64,000 nucleotides of DNA, taken from NCBI RefSeq assembly GCF_046098205.1, contig NZ_JBJURJ010000005.1:331687-395686 (forward strand). Direction: 5' to 3'. How positions within the stretch are numbered: position 1 is the stretch's first letter; the number at the start of each line of letters is the position of its first letter. The position numbers were made by a program, and so were the translations under genes. Positions 51,482 through 60,139 of the stretch are shown here, one piece after another. The notes under the pieces are model-generated. The model ran no database searches. It was not told the DNA's origin and worked only from the letters and a program-made list of their open reading frames with translations. Source of the DNA: Paenibacillus_AR mesotrionivorans. Its GTDB lineage: Bacteria; Bacillota; Bacilli; Paenibacillales; NBRC-103111.

Positions 51482-52609
51482 GGTACAACGCATTTCAGTA
51501 GAGTCACAGCGGTTATACTCCTGGAAGCGGGCAATGCCTGCGAGGATCCGGTCCATCACACCCGCGCCGCCGTCCACACCATCCTCCAGCCAGATCCGGT
51601 TGACTACAAGCATGTTCCGTTTCGGATCAGTCTCCATCTCCAGACGTCCCACCAGCTCACTGCCGCACAGGACCGGAAGCACATAATAGCCATACTTCCG
51701 CTGGGCAGCGGGAGTGTAAACCTCCCATTTGTATTCGAAGCCGAACAGGTCAGCAATAAGCTTCCGGTCCCACAGCAGGTTATCCAAAGGCGCAAGAATT
51801 CTGGCACAGCCGGTTGTATCGGAGGGCTGGGCGGCTGCGGCTTGCAGCAGGTCCAGATTTTCCGAAGCCACATATAAGGGGTGTTTGATTCCGTCCACAT
51901 CAATCTTCACGATTGCACCTTCATCCAGCAAGGTTTGGAAGGCCTGGCTGCGCTCCGCGCTTTTGAGGCCGTTGATCCCCAGCCATGCGTCACTGGGTTT
52001 GTTCCACAACAGCCCGACGGCATTTATCCTGCGGAGCACGCCCCACTTGAAATAGTCCGCGTCTGTCCGGTAGGGAGGCGCCATGTTGAAGTATTCCGCC
52101 GGAATACACTTCTCGGCCAGCGCATAATACCGGCGGGTGCCCTTCTTATGATGGACTACAGCCAACCCGGCATAACACATGGCCTCCAGCGCAGCCTTGG
52201 CCAGCCGTTGGGGACCGTAGTGCCAGTCCACCTTCACATCATGGGCAAAATCCGACGAACAAGCGGATTCATGCTGCTGCAGATAGTCCGTGATCTCGTC
52301 TATGACCGCCTGATGCTCCCGGCACCATACCAGGAAACGCCTGCGGAACCGCTCAAAGCAGGACCAATCCGCCACTGTGCTGATGGACATGTTCTTGTCC
52401 CACACGTCGAACAGAACTCTGTCCTGATACAGCAGCGGCTCTATATCCCCCTTCCGGTAAGAGCGGCACCTGGCCTGGAGCACCAGATCGGGATTCCTGC
52501 CTACCACATCCAGCGGGTCATACTGGATACATCCGGTTTTGCGGATATAGTTTACGATATCCTCTCTACCCTGGAGAGCCGAGTCGTCGCTCAGGTGATG
52601 GTACCGCAC
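51479..52609 (-). CDS. YcaQ-like winged-helix DNA glycosylase family protein
   Basis: 376 residues from GTG. IQYDPLDVVGRNPDLVLQAR (about 28-47) with Gln-x-Asp fits the HTH_42 family, which includes YcaQ/AlkX glycosylases that open interstrand crosslinks. The frame continues upstream without ATG, GTG or TTG, yet residues IRRYLVRYHHL across the chosen start look like family sequence, so translation may begin at an ATT at 52660 after AAAAGGCAGG. The 3' end runs into a MITE-like element that supplies the stop; the last residues may be foreign. Confidence 0.7.
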   Translation of the reverse strand: MRYHHLSDDSALQGREDIVNYIRKTGCIQYDPLDVVGRNPDLVLQARCRSYRKGDIEPLLYQDRVLFDVWDKNMSISTVADWSCFERFRRRFLVWCREHQAVIDEITDYLQQHESACSSDFAHDVKVDWHYGPQRLAKAALEAMCYAGLAVVHHKKGTRRYYALAEKCIPAEYFNMAPPYRTDADYFKWGVLRRINAVGLLWNKPSDAWLGINGLKSAERSQAFQTLLDEGAIVKIDVDGIKHPLYVASENLDLLQAAAAQPSDTTGCARILAPLDNLLWDRKLIADLFGFEYKWEVYTPAAQRKYGYYVLPVLCGSELVGRLEMETDPKRNMLVVNRIWLEDGVDGGAGVMDRILAGIARFQEYNRCDSTEMRCT

Positions 52610-52788
52610 CAGATACCTGCGTATCTGTTCCTTGTCATAACGTTGGGTAGGGATGGGAATCGCCTGCCTTTTTTGAAGGGATTAACAGCTTCAGCTTCAT
52701 TATACCAATGAAATGCGACAACAGGCTGTCGCTTATAAATAGATAATTATATATAATGATTCTAAATTAGAATAAATGGGGGGCTTTT

Positions 52789-53601
52789 ATGGGATTGCCG
52801 GTTCTTACCGAAGATGTGGCCAAGCGTATCCTTCAATCTGAAACCCGTTACTTCACCTCGAGAATCAGCTCTATCGGCGAAAGAGCCGGGAATCCGGAAG
52901 GAGTAGAAATCAGGACCTTCGGGCAAACAGCAGCTTTTTATATCAAAACCATGCCTTGGGGGCTGTTCAACTCTGTGAAGGGGTTCTCCCCGGATGACTC
53001 CGGCAGTCTGGAAGAAATCATTGCCTTCTACCGGGAGCGCAACCGCTCCTTTCAGTTGGACATCAATCCGCCCGGGATGGGTCCCGAATGTCTGAAGACA
53101 TTGGCCGAACACGGGCTTTACCAAACAGGCTTTCACTCTGTCCTCTATGGTTTGCCCAGCTCTGTGTCTCCTAAACTCCCCTCTCCAGTAACAATAATCG
53201 AGCTGAAGCAGGAGGCAGACTTTGATCTCTACGCAGGTGTGCATTGTGTCGGGTCCGGTATGGATATTGCCCACAAGCACCACTTTGCCAATAATAACAT
53301 CGGCCTCTTGAACCGCCCCGGCTGGAAGCTCTATCTGGCTTTGTGGGATGGGGTGCCTGCTGCTGTGGCCATGATGCATACCGGCAATAACATCGCTTCG
53401 TTCACCTTGGCCGCAACCGCCCCCGATTACAGACGGAAGGGCCTGCAAACGGCCTTATTGCAATGGCGGCTGCACGAAGCATACAAGGCCGGCTGTGAGC
53501 TTGTCGTTGCGCAGGCAAGCTTCGGAAGCTCCAGCCAGCATAATATGGAGCGGGCCGGTATGCAATTGGCTTGGACCCGGGCCGTTTGGGCGCCTCTATG
53601 A
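52789..53601 (+). CDS. GNAT-family N-acetyltransferase
   Basis: 270 residues. The acetyl-CoA-binding motif APDYRRKGLQTALLQW (about 214-229) lies in the C-terminal GNAT domain, ending ERAGMQLAWTRAVW; the first half has a degenerate GNAT-like fold. Substrate unknown. GGGGGG precedes the ATG. It stands alone, upstream of repeat copy C. Confidence 0.75.
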   Translation: MGLPVLTEDVAKRILQSETRYFTSRISSIGERAGNPEGVEIRTFGQTAAFYIKTMPWGLFNSVKGFSPDDSGSLEEIIAFYRERNRSFQLDINPPGMGPECLKTLAEHGLYQTGFHSVLYGLPSSVSPKLPSPVTIIELKQEADFDLYAGVHCVGSGMDIAHKHHFANNNIGLLNRPGWKLYLALWDGVPAAVAMMHTGNNIASFTLAATAPDYRRKGLQTALLQWRLHEAYKAGCELVVAQASFGSSSQHNMERAGMQLAWTRAVWAPL

Positions 53602-53671
53602 GCGTTAGCCCGGCAACAGAAAAGCCCTTCCCCCACCCCCGAAAAACGCGGGCAGGGGAGGACTTTGGACG

Positions 53672-53856
53672 CTAACGAATCTCACAGCGCTTATTTCCTA
53701 TAAAAACATCCTAATCCCATTGTAACGAATGTGACACACGTTATTCGTAACAAACAGGCCCAATATAGCCCGTTCCGGAGCAAATAAGCTTCGTCAGATT
53801 CGTTACAATCCGAAGACCCGCCAAATCCGCAAAATAGCGTGGCTGGGATTCGTTAG
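53672..53856. repeat. 185-bp intergenic element, copy C
   Basis: Units start at 53672, 53722, 53783 and 53833: offsets 0, 50, 111 and 161, as in copies A and B. The first two begin CTAACGAAT or GTAACGAAT and end TTATT; the last two begin AATA and end CGTTAC or CGTTAG. The second unit has TAACG/CGTTA as a perfect short stem. Sequence between units is unrelated to copy A, but its lengths (26, 37, 26) are the same. The remaining bases between the GNAT and YuiD-like genes hold only a GC-rich hairpin near 53630. Confidence 0.85.
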
Positions 53857-53915
53857 GGTCTGGCTGCAAACTCCGCGAGAGGCAGCTTGTGGCGAATATT
53901 CCTCCAGCCGTCCCT

Positions 53916-54368
53916 TCACCCAAACTGGTGCATCACCAAGGCCACCGCAATGCCGATCAGCGCCCCTACGAACACCTGGTAGGAGGTATGGCCGACGAAT
54001 TCCTTGAGGATCACCTGCGGGGAGGGCTGGCTCCCGTGGCTGTGAAGAAGCTTACTCAGCTGGTTCAAGATCTTGGCATGTTCCCCGGCCTCCCGTCTGA
54101 CCCCCCGGGCATCATGCATCACAATAATGGCCAGGACCGTACTGATGGCGAAGGCGAAGGAATCAAAGCCATATTGGATTCCCGCCGCCGTGGCAAGGGC
54201 CGTTACGGAAGCGGAGTGTGAGCTGGGCATTCCTCCCGCACCAACCAGACGCTCCGCGCTGAACCGTTTATGAATGATTAGATGAATAACCGTCTTCAAA
54301 ACCTGGGCGACTAACCACCCCATAAACACATTCACTAATACGAAGTTATTCAGTACATCGTGGATCAT
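53916..54368 (-). CDS. divergent PAP2-family membrane protein (YuiD-like)
   Basis: 150 residues with four or five membrane helices. GGMPSSHSA (about 46-54) is the PAP2 phosphatase-like signature, and the DARGVRREAGEHA segment matches the DUF212/YuiD group. PAP2 relatives dephosphorylate lipid or isoprenoid phosphates; the role of YuiD is unknown. It stands alone between repeat copy C and the ABC transporter terminator. Confidence 0.78.
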   Translation of the reverse strand: MIHDVLNNFVLVNVFMGWLVAQVLKTVIHLIIHKRFSAERLVGAGGMPSSHSASVTALATAAGIQYGFDSFAFAISTVLAIIVMHDARGVRREAGEHAKILNQLSKLLHSHGSQPSPQVILKEFVGHTSYQVFVGALIGIAVALVMHQFG

Positions 54369-54470
54369 ATCCGCTCCGTCACCTTCTTCTCTGTTTGGCT
54401 GATTGGCTTATACTCTCTATCATAACGAATTGACCGAAGCACCTGCAAATGTTCCAAAAAAGAGCAAAAA

Positions 54471-54503
54471 CACCGCCCCCTCCCGGAAGAGGGAGCGGCG
54501 GTG
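54471..54503 (-). terminator. terminator of the sugar ABC operon
   Basis: CACCGCC, CTCCC and their complements GGGAG, GGCGGTG form a strong stem; on the minus strand it is followed by TTTTTGCTCTTTTTT. It lies 37 bases after the last permease stop. Confidence 0.85.
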
Positions 54504-54539
54504 AAATTTGATAAACAAGGTTTCGCGGCTTTCCTGCCT

Positions 54540-55487
54540 TTATCCTTTGACCCCGCCTACCATCATCCCCTTCACAAAATACTTCTGCAGGAAGGGGTAC
54601 ACCATGATAATAGGCACCGAAGCCACAATGGTCATGGTGGCGCGGACGGACAGCGGTGTGATCCGGTTCTGCTGGGCCCCGCTGGCCCCCGAGATCATCC
54701 CTTCAATGCTGGACTGCCCCGAGGTCGTGTTGGAGTTCTGCAGAATTTTCTGCAGCTCGTACTGCAGCGTGCTCAGTTTGATGTGGGAGGAGTTGTACAG
54801 GAACACATCAAACCAGGAGTTCCATTGGAATACCCCGGAGAACAAGGCCACGGTAGCCAGCACGGGGGTGGTGAGCGGAAGCACAATTCTGGTAAAAGTA
54901 ACAAAATCTCCCGCACCGTCAATTCTTCCCGCCTCCAGAATGCTGTCGGGCAGATTCTCAATAAAGGAACGGATGATGATCAGATTGAATACGCCGATAA
55001 GCCCCGGCCAGATATACACCTGGAAGCTCCCGATCATGCCCAGATCCCTGATGAGCAGATAGGTGGGAATAAGTCCGCCGTTAAAGTACATGGTCAGGAT
55101 GAAGGCCATGGTAATGAATTTGCGCAGCACATAATCCTGCCGGGTGATGGTGTAGGCCACCATGGCGGAGCAGAACACAGTCAGGACCGTACCAATAATC
55201 GTCCGCAGCACGGAAATGTAAGCCGCATGGAAAATGGTCGCTTCCTTAAATACATACTCATAGTTATCCAGTGTCCACATCCGGGGCCAGAGATAGATGC
55301 CGCCCTTCAGCGAATCCTGGGCATTGTTCAAGGAAACCGCCAGCACATTGGCGAACGGGTACAGCGTAATGATCATCAGGCAGATCAGGAAAATCGTATT
55401 GCAGATATCGAAGGTCCTGTCGCTGATGGAGGCTTTGATTTTATACCGCCGTTTGGGCTTCTCGGCTTCAGCCGCTTTGGCTTTCAT
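54540..55487 (-). CDS. carbohydrate ABC transporter permease (LplC/YtcP-like)
   Basis: 315 residues, six membrane helices, with the ATPase-contact EAA loop ILEAGRIDGAGDFVTFTRIVLP. It is the second permease of a binding-protein-dependent sugar importer. GGAGGG lies six bases before the ATG. It follows the first permease by 17 bases. No ATPase is encoded nearby; in such systems a shared MsmX-type ATPase usually serves. With the GH8 gene across the promoter region, xylo-oligosaccharides are a reasonable guess. Confidence 0.85.
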   Translation of the reverse strand: MKAKAAEAEKPKRRYKIKASISDRTFDICNTIFLICLMIITLYPFANVLAVSLNNAQDSLKGGIYLWPRMWTLDNYEYVFKEATIFHAAYISVLRTIIGTVLTVFCSAMVAYTITRQDYVLRKFITMAFILTMYFNGGLIPTYLLIRDLGMIGSFQVYIWPGLIGVFNLIIIRSFIENLPDSILEAGRIDGAGDFVTFTRIVLPLTTPVLATVALFSGVFQWNSWFDVFLYNSSHIKLSTLQYELQKILQNSNTTSGQSSIEGMISGASGAQQNRITPLSVRATMTIVASVPIIMVYPFLQKYFVKGMMVGGVKG

Positions 55488-55504
55488 GCGTATCCCTCCC
55501 TCTT

Positions 55505-56479
55505 CTAGAATAGTCTGGATTCACCCATACGCTTGGCGAGGGTATTCGCCGAGAACAGGAGGATGAAGCTGACGACGGTTTTGAACATCCCTGCTGCTAT
55601 GGAGAGGGAGAAGTTGCTCTGCGCTATGCCGTACTTCAGAACGAATATGTCAATGTTCTCGGAATAATCCACATTCATGCCGTTGCCCAGGAGGTATTGT
55701 GGCTCGAATCCCGATTCCAGCAGATAGCCGATATTCATAATTAACAGCACGATGACAACCGGTTTAATGCCGGGCAGCGTAATGTAGAACATTTTTTGCA
55801 GCCGGCTGGCGCCGTCGATCTCCGCCGATTCATACTGGGACGGGTCGATGGTGGTCATCGCCGCCAGATACACAATGGTATTCCAGCCGATATCCTTCCA
55901 AACGGAGCTTGCTCCGAAGATTCCCCAGAAGTATTCCGGGACGCCCAAAAACAGAATTTCGTTTCCTTTCCCGATTGCACCGGACCAGACCAGCATCTGA
56001 TTGATAATCCCGTCAGGGGACAGCGTGGATTGGATGATGCTTGCCGCTACCACCCAAGAGATAAAGTGAGGCAGGTAGCTGACGGTTTGCACCACCCGCT
56101 TAAAGGCCACATTCTTCACTTCATTGAGCAGCAATGCCAGCGTAATCGCTGTAGTGAAGCCTAAAACCAGATTGATTGAGCTCATCGCTAACGTATTGCG
56201 CAGCACCCGCAAAAACCGTTCATCGCCGAACAGAAATTTGAAGTGCTCAAAGCCCACCCAGGTTTGATCCCAAAAGCCCAATGCCGGCTTGTAATTCTGG
56301 AAGGCGATGGTCCAGCCCCACAGGGGCACATACTTGAAAATAATCAGCCAGATAACAAAAGGAACGGACATACATACCAGCACACGCTGCTGCGCCAGCT
56401 TCGCAAAAAACAGCTTGATTCCCTTGGGCTTCTCCGTTAAAGCCAGCGGGGTGCTTTCGATTACAGTGGTTTTCTCCAT
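55505..56479 (-). CDS. carbohydrate ABC transporter permease (LplB-like)
   Basis: 324 residues with six membrane helices and the EAA loop ESAEIDGASRLQKMFYITLP (about 209-228). It pairs with the LplC-like permease. I chose the ATG starting MEKTTVIE; GGAG lies 12 bases upstream, and a longer in-frame start 11 codons earlier overlies that site. It comes after the solute-binding protein gene in the operon. Confidence 0.85.
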   Translation of the reverse strand: MEKTTVIESTPLALTEKPKGIKLFFAKLAQQRVLVCMSVPFVIWLIIFKYVPLWGWTIAFQNYKPALGFWDQTWVGFEHFKFLFGDERFLRVLRNTLAMSSINLVLGFTTAITLALLLNEVKNVAFKRVVQTVSYLPHFISWVVAASIIQSTLSPDGIINQMLVWSGAIGKGNEILFLGVPEYFWGIFGASSVWKDIGWNTIVYLAAMTTIDPSQYESAEIDGASRLQKMFYITLPGIKPVVIVLLIMNIGYLLESGFEPQYLLGNGMNVDYSENIDIFVLKYGIAQSNFSLSIAAGMFKTVVSFILLFSANTLAKRMGESRLF

Positions 56480-56573
56480 ATCCGGATCTCTCTCCTTCCG
56501 GTGCTGCATCATCGGGTAATGGCGCCGGGAGGGCCGGCCAAGTCCTGTGAAGTCCGGCCCTTCCGTATGCGCT

Positions 56574-58268
56574 CTATTTACCGCCCTTGGCGATGTCGAT
56601 CAGCTTCTTGACTTCTGCAGTTGTCCATTTTTCATAACCCGCCGTATCCAGCTTGCCGAATTCCTTGTTAAATTCATCCCAGACGGAATCGAATTTGTCA
56701 GGAGTAGAGAGCACCAGCTTGGGGAAATACTTCTTCGTAATTTCGTCCTTCTTGGTTTCCCAGATCAGCTCCGGCGAGTTTTGGCCCTTGGTGAAGCCCC
56801 AAGCCGGGAACCACGGACGGTCATCCGGTGAAGCGAACAGATCGGAATAGGTTTTGATCTTATACTTTCCGAGAATTTCCTTGTCCTTGGCAGTCAGATC
56901 CAGCTCGAATACCTCCGGCTGGTTGCCGGGCGCTCTGGCATTGCCGTTAGCAAGAGTAGAGGTGGTGTTGTACATCGGCCAGTTCCAGTTGTAATACTTA
57001 AAGCCGAACTTCTCGTTGAAGGCTTCCGTCAGTTTGGTAATTTGCTCCGGGGTCCGGTAGTACCGTCCCTTGTCGTTCACCTCGTAGGTTTCGCCCTTGA
57101 TGCCCCAGCCCAGCATGGTCTGGTTTTCCTCCGTCAGCATGTTATCGAAGTATTGGATAATGCGGACCGGGTCCTTGGCCTTGGTGGTAATGCCGATACC
57201 GCGGTTGGTTGCCAGTCCGGGAGGATCGATGTAGGCATCCTTGATATTCTCGCTCATGGTCACCGGCAGCTTGAAGTACCGGTAGCCGTCCTTGGTGGGG
57301 TCCTGTCTGGCTTCATCCTTCAACACATTGGTGGCATTAGCCACCTGCCAGCCATAATCGAAGAAGCCCAATACCTTGTGGGAGGTCAGCTTGGCGATAT
57401 ACTGGTCATAGTTGTCTACGAAGGAGGCTTTGTCGAACAGCCCGTCCGCGTTCAACTGGTTCAGGGTTTTCAGCCAGGTTTTGGTGGCATCGTTGGCCGC
57501 ATAGGTTTTGGCCTCGAAGGTTTTCAGGTCAACGGTTACGTTGCCGTCATTGGGATATCCCATCAAGTGCATAGGCGGGTTGGAGGTGACGAAGAATCTC
57601 CAGTCATGGGTCAGGGAAACCATTCCCGTCAGATCCTCGCTCTTGTGCTTTTCCCGGTAATCCTTAATGAGCTTAATATATTGGTCAAGAGTTTTGATGG
57701 TGGGGTAACCGGCTTCCTCCAGCACCCGGCGCTGCACCCAAAAGGCTCCGTGGCCGCCGTCCGGCTCAGGGATAAACTTGCCTACCTGCACGGCGATGGG
57801 AAGATAATAAATTTTGCCGTCCTTGGCTTTCATCCGGTTGAAGAAGTCGCCATACACGCGTTTGATGTTGGGGCCATACTTGTCGATGAGCTCATCCAAT
57901 GGAATAAAAGCGCCGGCGTTCATAACCTCCTCAATGGCTGCGTCAGGGATCAGCACCTCCGGATAATCGCCGGAAGCTATCATCGTGCCAATTTTAGTCT
58001 TCAGATCACCCACCAGGAACTCCAGCTTGAAGTTTACGCCGGTTTGGTCCTCAAGAGCCTTACCCAACGTGGTCTGGTTGGTATTCACATCCTTGGAGCC
58101 TGCTACTCCGTTAAAGATGGTGTACGTAACCTTGTCCTTGGCGGTGGTTCCCTGAGTGGCTGCGGCGGTACTGGTAGCCGCCTTATCCGGTTCATTGCTT
58201 TTTGAGCAGGCGGTGGCCAGAGAGGTCAGCATCACAGCTGTAAGACCAAGGAGCAGTGTTTTCCTCAT
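56574..58268 (-). CDS. extracellular sugar-binding lipoprotein of the ABC transporter
   Basis: 564 residues, a typical large LplA/YtcQ-type solute-binding protein. MRKTLLLGL and the lipobox LATAC (Cys21) show export and lipid anchoring; a Ser/Thr/Ala-rich linker follows. It captures oligosaccharides for the two permeases downstream. The start follows AAAGGG. Upstream lies a possible catabolite-repression site. Confidence 0.85.
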   Translation of the reverse strand: MRKTLLLGLTAVMLTSLATACSKSNEPDKAATSTAAATQGTTAKDKVTYTIFNGVAGSKDVNTNQTTLGKALEDQTGVNFKLEFLVGDLKTKIGTMIASGDYPEVLIPDAAIEEVMNAGAFIPLDELIDKYGPNIKRVYGDFFNRMKAKDGKIYYLPIAVQVGKFIPEPDGGHGAFWVQRRVLEEAGYPTIKTLDQYIKLIKDYREKHKSEDLTGMVSLTHDWRFFVTSNPPMHLMGYPNDGNVTVDLKTFEAKTYAANDATKTWLKTLNQLNADGLFDKASFVDNYDQYIAKLTSHKVLGFFDYGWQVANATNVLKDEARQDPTKDGYRYFKLPVTMSENIKDAYIDPPGLATNRGIGITTKAKDPVRIIQYFDNMLTEENQTMLGWGIKGETYEVNDKGRYYRTPEQITKLTEAFNEKFGFKYYNWNWPMYNTTSTLANGNARAPGNQPEVFELDLTAKDKEILGKYKIKTYSDLFASPDDRPWFPAWGFTKGQNSPELIWETKKDEITKKYFPKLVLSTPDKFDSVWDEFNKEFGKLDTAGYEKWTTAEVKKLIDIAKGGK

Positions 58269-58299
58269 TTTTCCCTTTCCCCTTTCCCATTCCTCTATT

Positions 58300-58313
58300 T
58301 GCAAGCACTTTCA
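58300..58313 (-). promoter_or_regulatory. possible cre (CcpA) site
   Basis: TGAAAGTGCTTGCA on the minus strand, two mismatches from the cre consensus, just upstream of the binding-protein gene. Sugar-uptake operons are often under CcpA; this match is weak. Confidence 0.25.
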
Positions 58314-58371
58314 GTATAAAAGTCGAAGGGGAATTTGATTACCCGTCAAACTATAGCGTCTACTTAGAAAA

Positions 58372-60129
58372 CTAAACATCCTGCTCCAGAATGGGAATTT
58401 GCAGCCGGATTACCGTCCCTTCCCCGGGACTGCTTTCCACCCGGAATTCGAACCGATCCCCGTAAATCATCTGCGCCCGGTACAGTACATTCTGCACTCC
58501 GATCCGGTCGCCCATAATCTCGTCCATGTTCAGATAGCTGTAGAGCCGGTCCACCTTTTCCTTTTCCATGCCCGTTCCGTTGTCCTGCACCGAAAATACC
58601 AGATTCCCCTCCTCGGTCAGGATGCGGATATGGATGACGCCTCCGTTTTTAAGCGGTTCGATGCCATGAATGCTGGCGTTCTCCACAAAAGGCAGGAACA
58701 GCATCTTCGGCACCGTGCAGGCATACGATTCGGGGGAAACGTCGATGTGGTACTCCAGCTTGCTGCCAAACCGGTATTTCTGAATCTCCAGGAAACAAAG
58801 GATAAACTCCAGCTCCTCCTTCACCGTCACTCTGTCCTTGTTCCAGGTCAGGGAGCTGCGGAATATTTTGCCCATATTGTGGATGATCTTGGCGGTTTCC
58901 GTCTCCTGCTTCAGAATGCTTCTCATGCGGATGGTTTCCAGCGCATTAAAAAGAAAGTGGGGGTTGATCTGGCTTTGCAGGGCGTTTAATTGAGCCTTTC
59001 TGCGCTCCAGCTCCAGGCTTTTCTTCTGGATATCCGCCTTGTACACGTCATTGATCAGGGTGTTGATCTGATGGATCATCCGGTTGAATTCCACCGTCAG
59101 CTGGCCGATTTCGTCTCTGGCGTCCACATTGCGGACAATCTCGAAGTTCTGGTTCTTGACCTTCTTCATATGCTTCAGGATTTGAATAATCCGCGTGTTC
59201 ATGGAACGGGTAATGATGAGAATAATCACGGTCGGCAGGATCATCATCACACAGGCGGACCACAGGATAAATTTCCGCGATTTCCCTACCTCTCTCACAA
59301 TTTCATTTTCATTGATGGTGCCAACCACAGACCAACCTTCCAGATAACTGACGCCTGAATATACGGTTTTGAACACAACCAGATGATTGGGCCGCTGCAG
59401 GGAATCAAAATAGGCCCGATCACTGCCTCGCCAGTCCACCTCCGGGTTTGTGGTAAATTCCACCTTGCCTTCCGCGTTCAACAGGTACATGCTTCCCTGC
59501 ACATTCAGATTCATAAAAATGTCGCTTAGGGTGGAGGTTTTAAAATCAATTTTCACCATCTTCTCCCGGAATTGGCGGTCGGCATAATAATCCATCTTCC
59601 GGATCAGAGAAAAGCCGGTGAAGGGGCCGTCCGGCTCCTCGATGCGGATAAAAACAGGCAGGGAACGGGAACTGGAGGCGCCTGCCTTGTACCATTCCGT
59701 TTCTCTTACCTGGTTGTTCAGATATCCGACATTGCCCGAATGCAGCAGGGTAGCGTTGTCCGCATAGACGGTAATATTCTGGAGAGACAGGGCTACAGGC
59801 GTATAGTTGTTCAACATCCGCCGCAGATAGGAGTCGTAAGCCTCCACATATTCCTCGGGACGAAGGAAATCCCTGTCCAGAATTTCATTGGTGGTATAAT
59901 CCGCATAGAAGAAGGAGGACAAGCTAACCGCATCGTCCACCTGGGAGCGGAAGTCATTCTTAATTTGCTCGATGGCCAGACGGATATCCTTAATCTTCTG
60001 GTTTTTTACATTATTGGAGATGATCGTATAGAATATGCCATTCGTTAGAATCGTAGGGATAAACACACACAGCAGGTACACAAGAAACATCTTGTTCCGC
60101 AGCCGGATATTGTTCAGCAGCCGGTCCAT
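58372..60129 (-). CDS. YesM-type sensor histidine kinase
   Basis: 585 residues. Two membrane helices (about 14-34 and 285-305) bracket a Cache-type extracellular sensor. A HAMP domain follows, then LNALQSQINPHFLFNALETI with the phosphorylated His, and the ATPase boxes ENASIHGIEPL and VQDNGTGM. I chose the ATG six bases after GGAGG rather than a TTG one codon earlier. It follows the YesN-like regulator by ten bases and probably senses the sugar imported by the ABC transporter. Confidence 0.88.
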   Translation of the reverse strand: MDRLLNNIRLRNKMFLVYLLCVFIPTILTNGIFYTIISNNVKNQKIKDIRLAIEQIKNDFRSQVDDAVSLSSFFYADYTTNEILDRDFLRPEEYVEAYDSYLRRMLNNYTPVALSLQNITVYADNATLLHSGNVGYLNNQVRETEWYKAGASSSRSLPVFIRIEEPDGPFTGFSLIRKMDYYADRQFREKMVKIDFKTSTLSDIFMNLNVQGSMYLLNAEGKVEFTTNPEVDWRGSDRAYFDSLQRPNHLVVFKTVYSGVSYLEGWSVVGTINENEIVREVGKSRKFILWSACVMMILPTVIILIITRSMNTRIIQILKHMKKVKNQNFEIVRNVDARDEIGQLTVEFNRMIHQINTLINDVYKADIQKKSLELERRKAQLNALQSQINPHFLFNALETIRMRSILKQETETAKIIHNMGKIFRSSLTWNKDRVTVKEELEFILCFLEIQKYRFGSKLEYHIDVSPESYACTVPKMLFLPFVENASIHGIEPLKNGGVIHIRILTEEGNLVFSVQDNGTGMEKEKVDRLYSYLNMDEIMGDRIGVQNVLYRAQMIYGDRFEFRVESSPGEGTVIRLQIPILEQDV

Positions 60130-60139
60130 CAAAACCCTC

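Noticed and set aside
54501..58205. Long open frames on the plus strand opposite the ABC transporter genes
   Set aside because: They mirror the permease and binding-protein genes in an opposite frame, lack ribosome binding sites and domain motifs, and have low-complexity composition typical of antisense reading.
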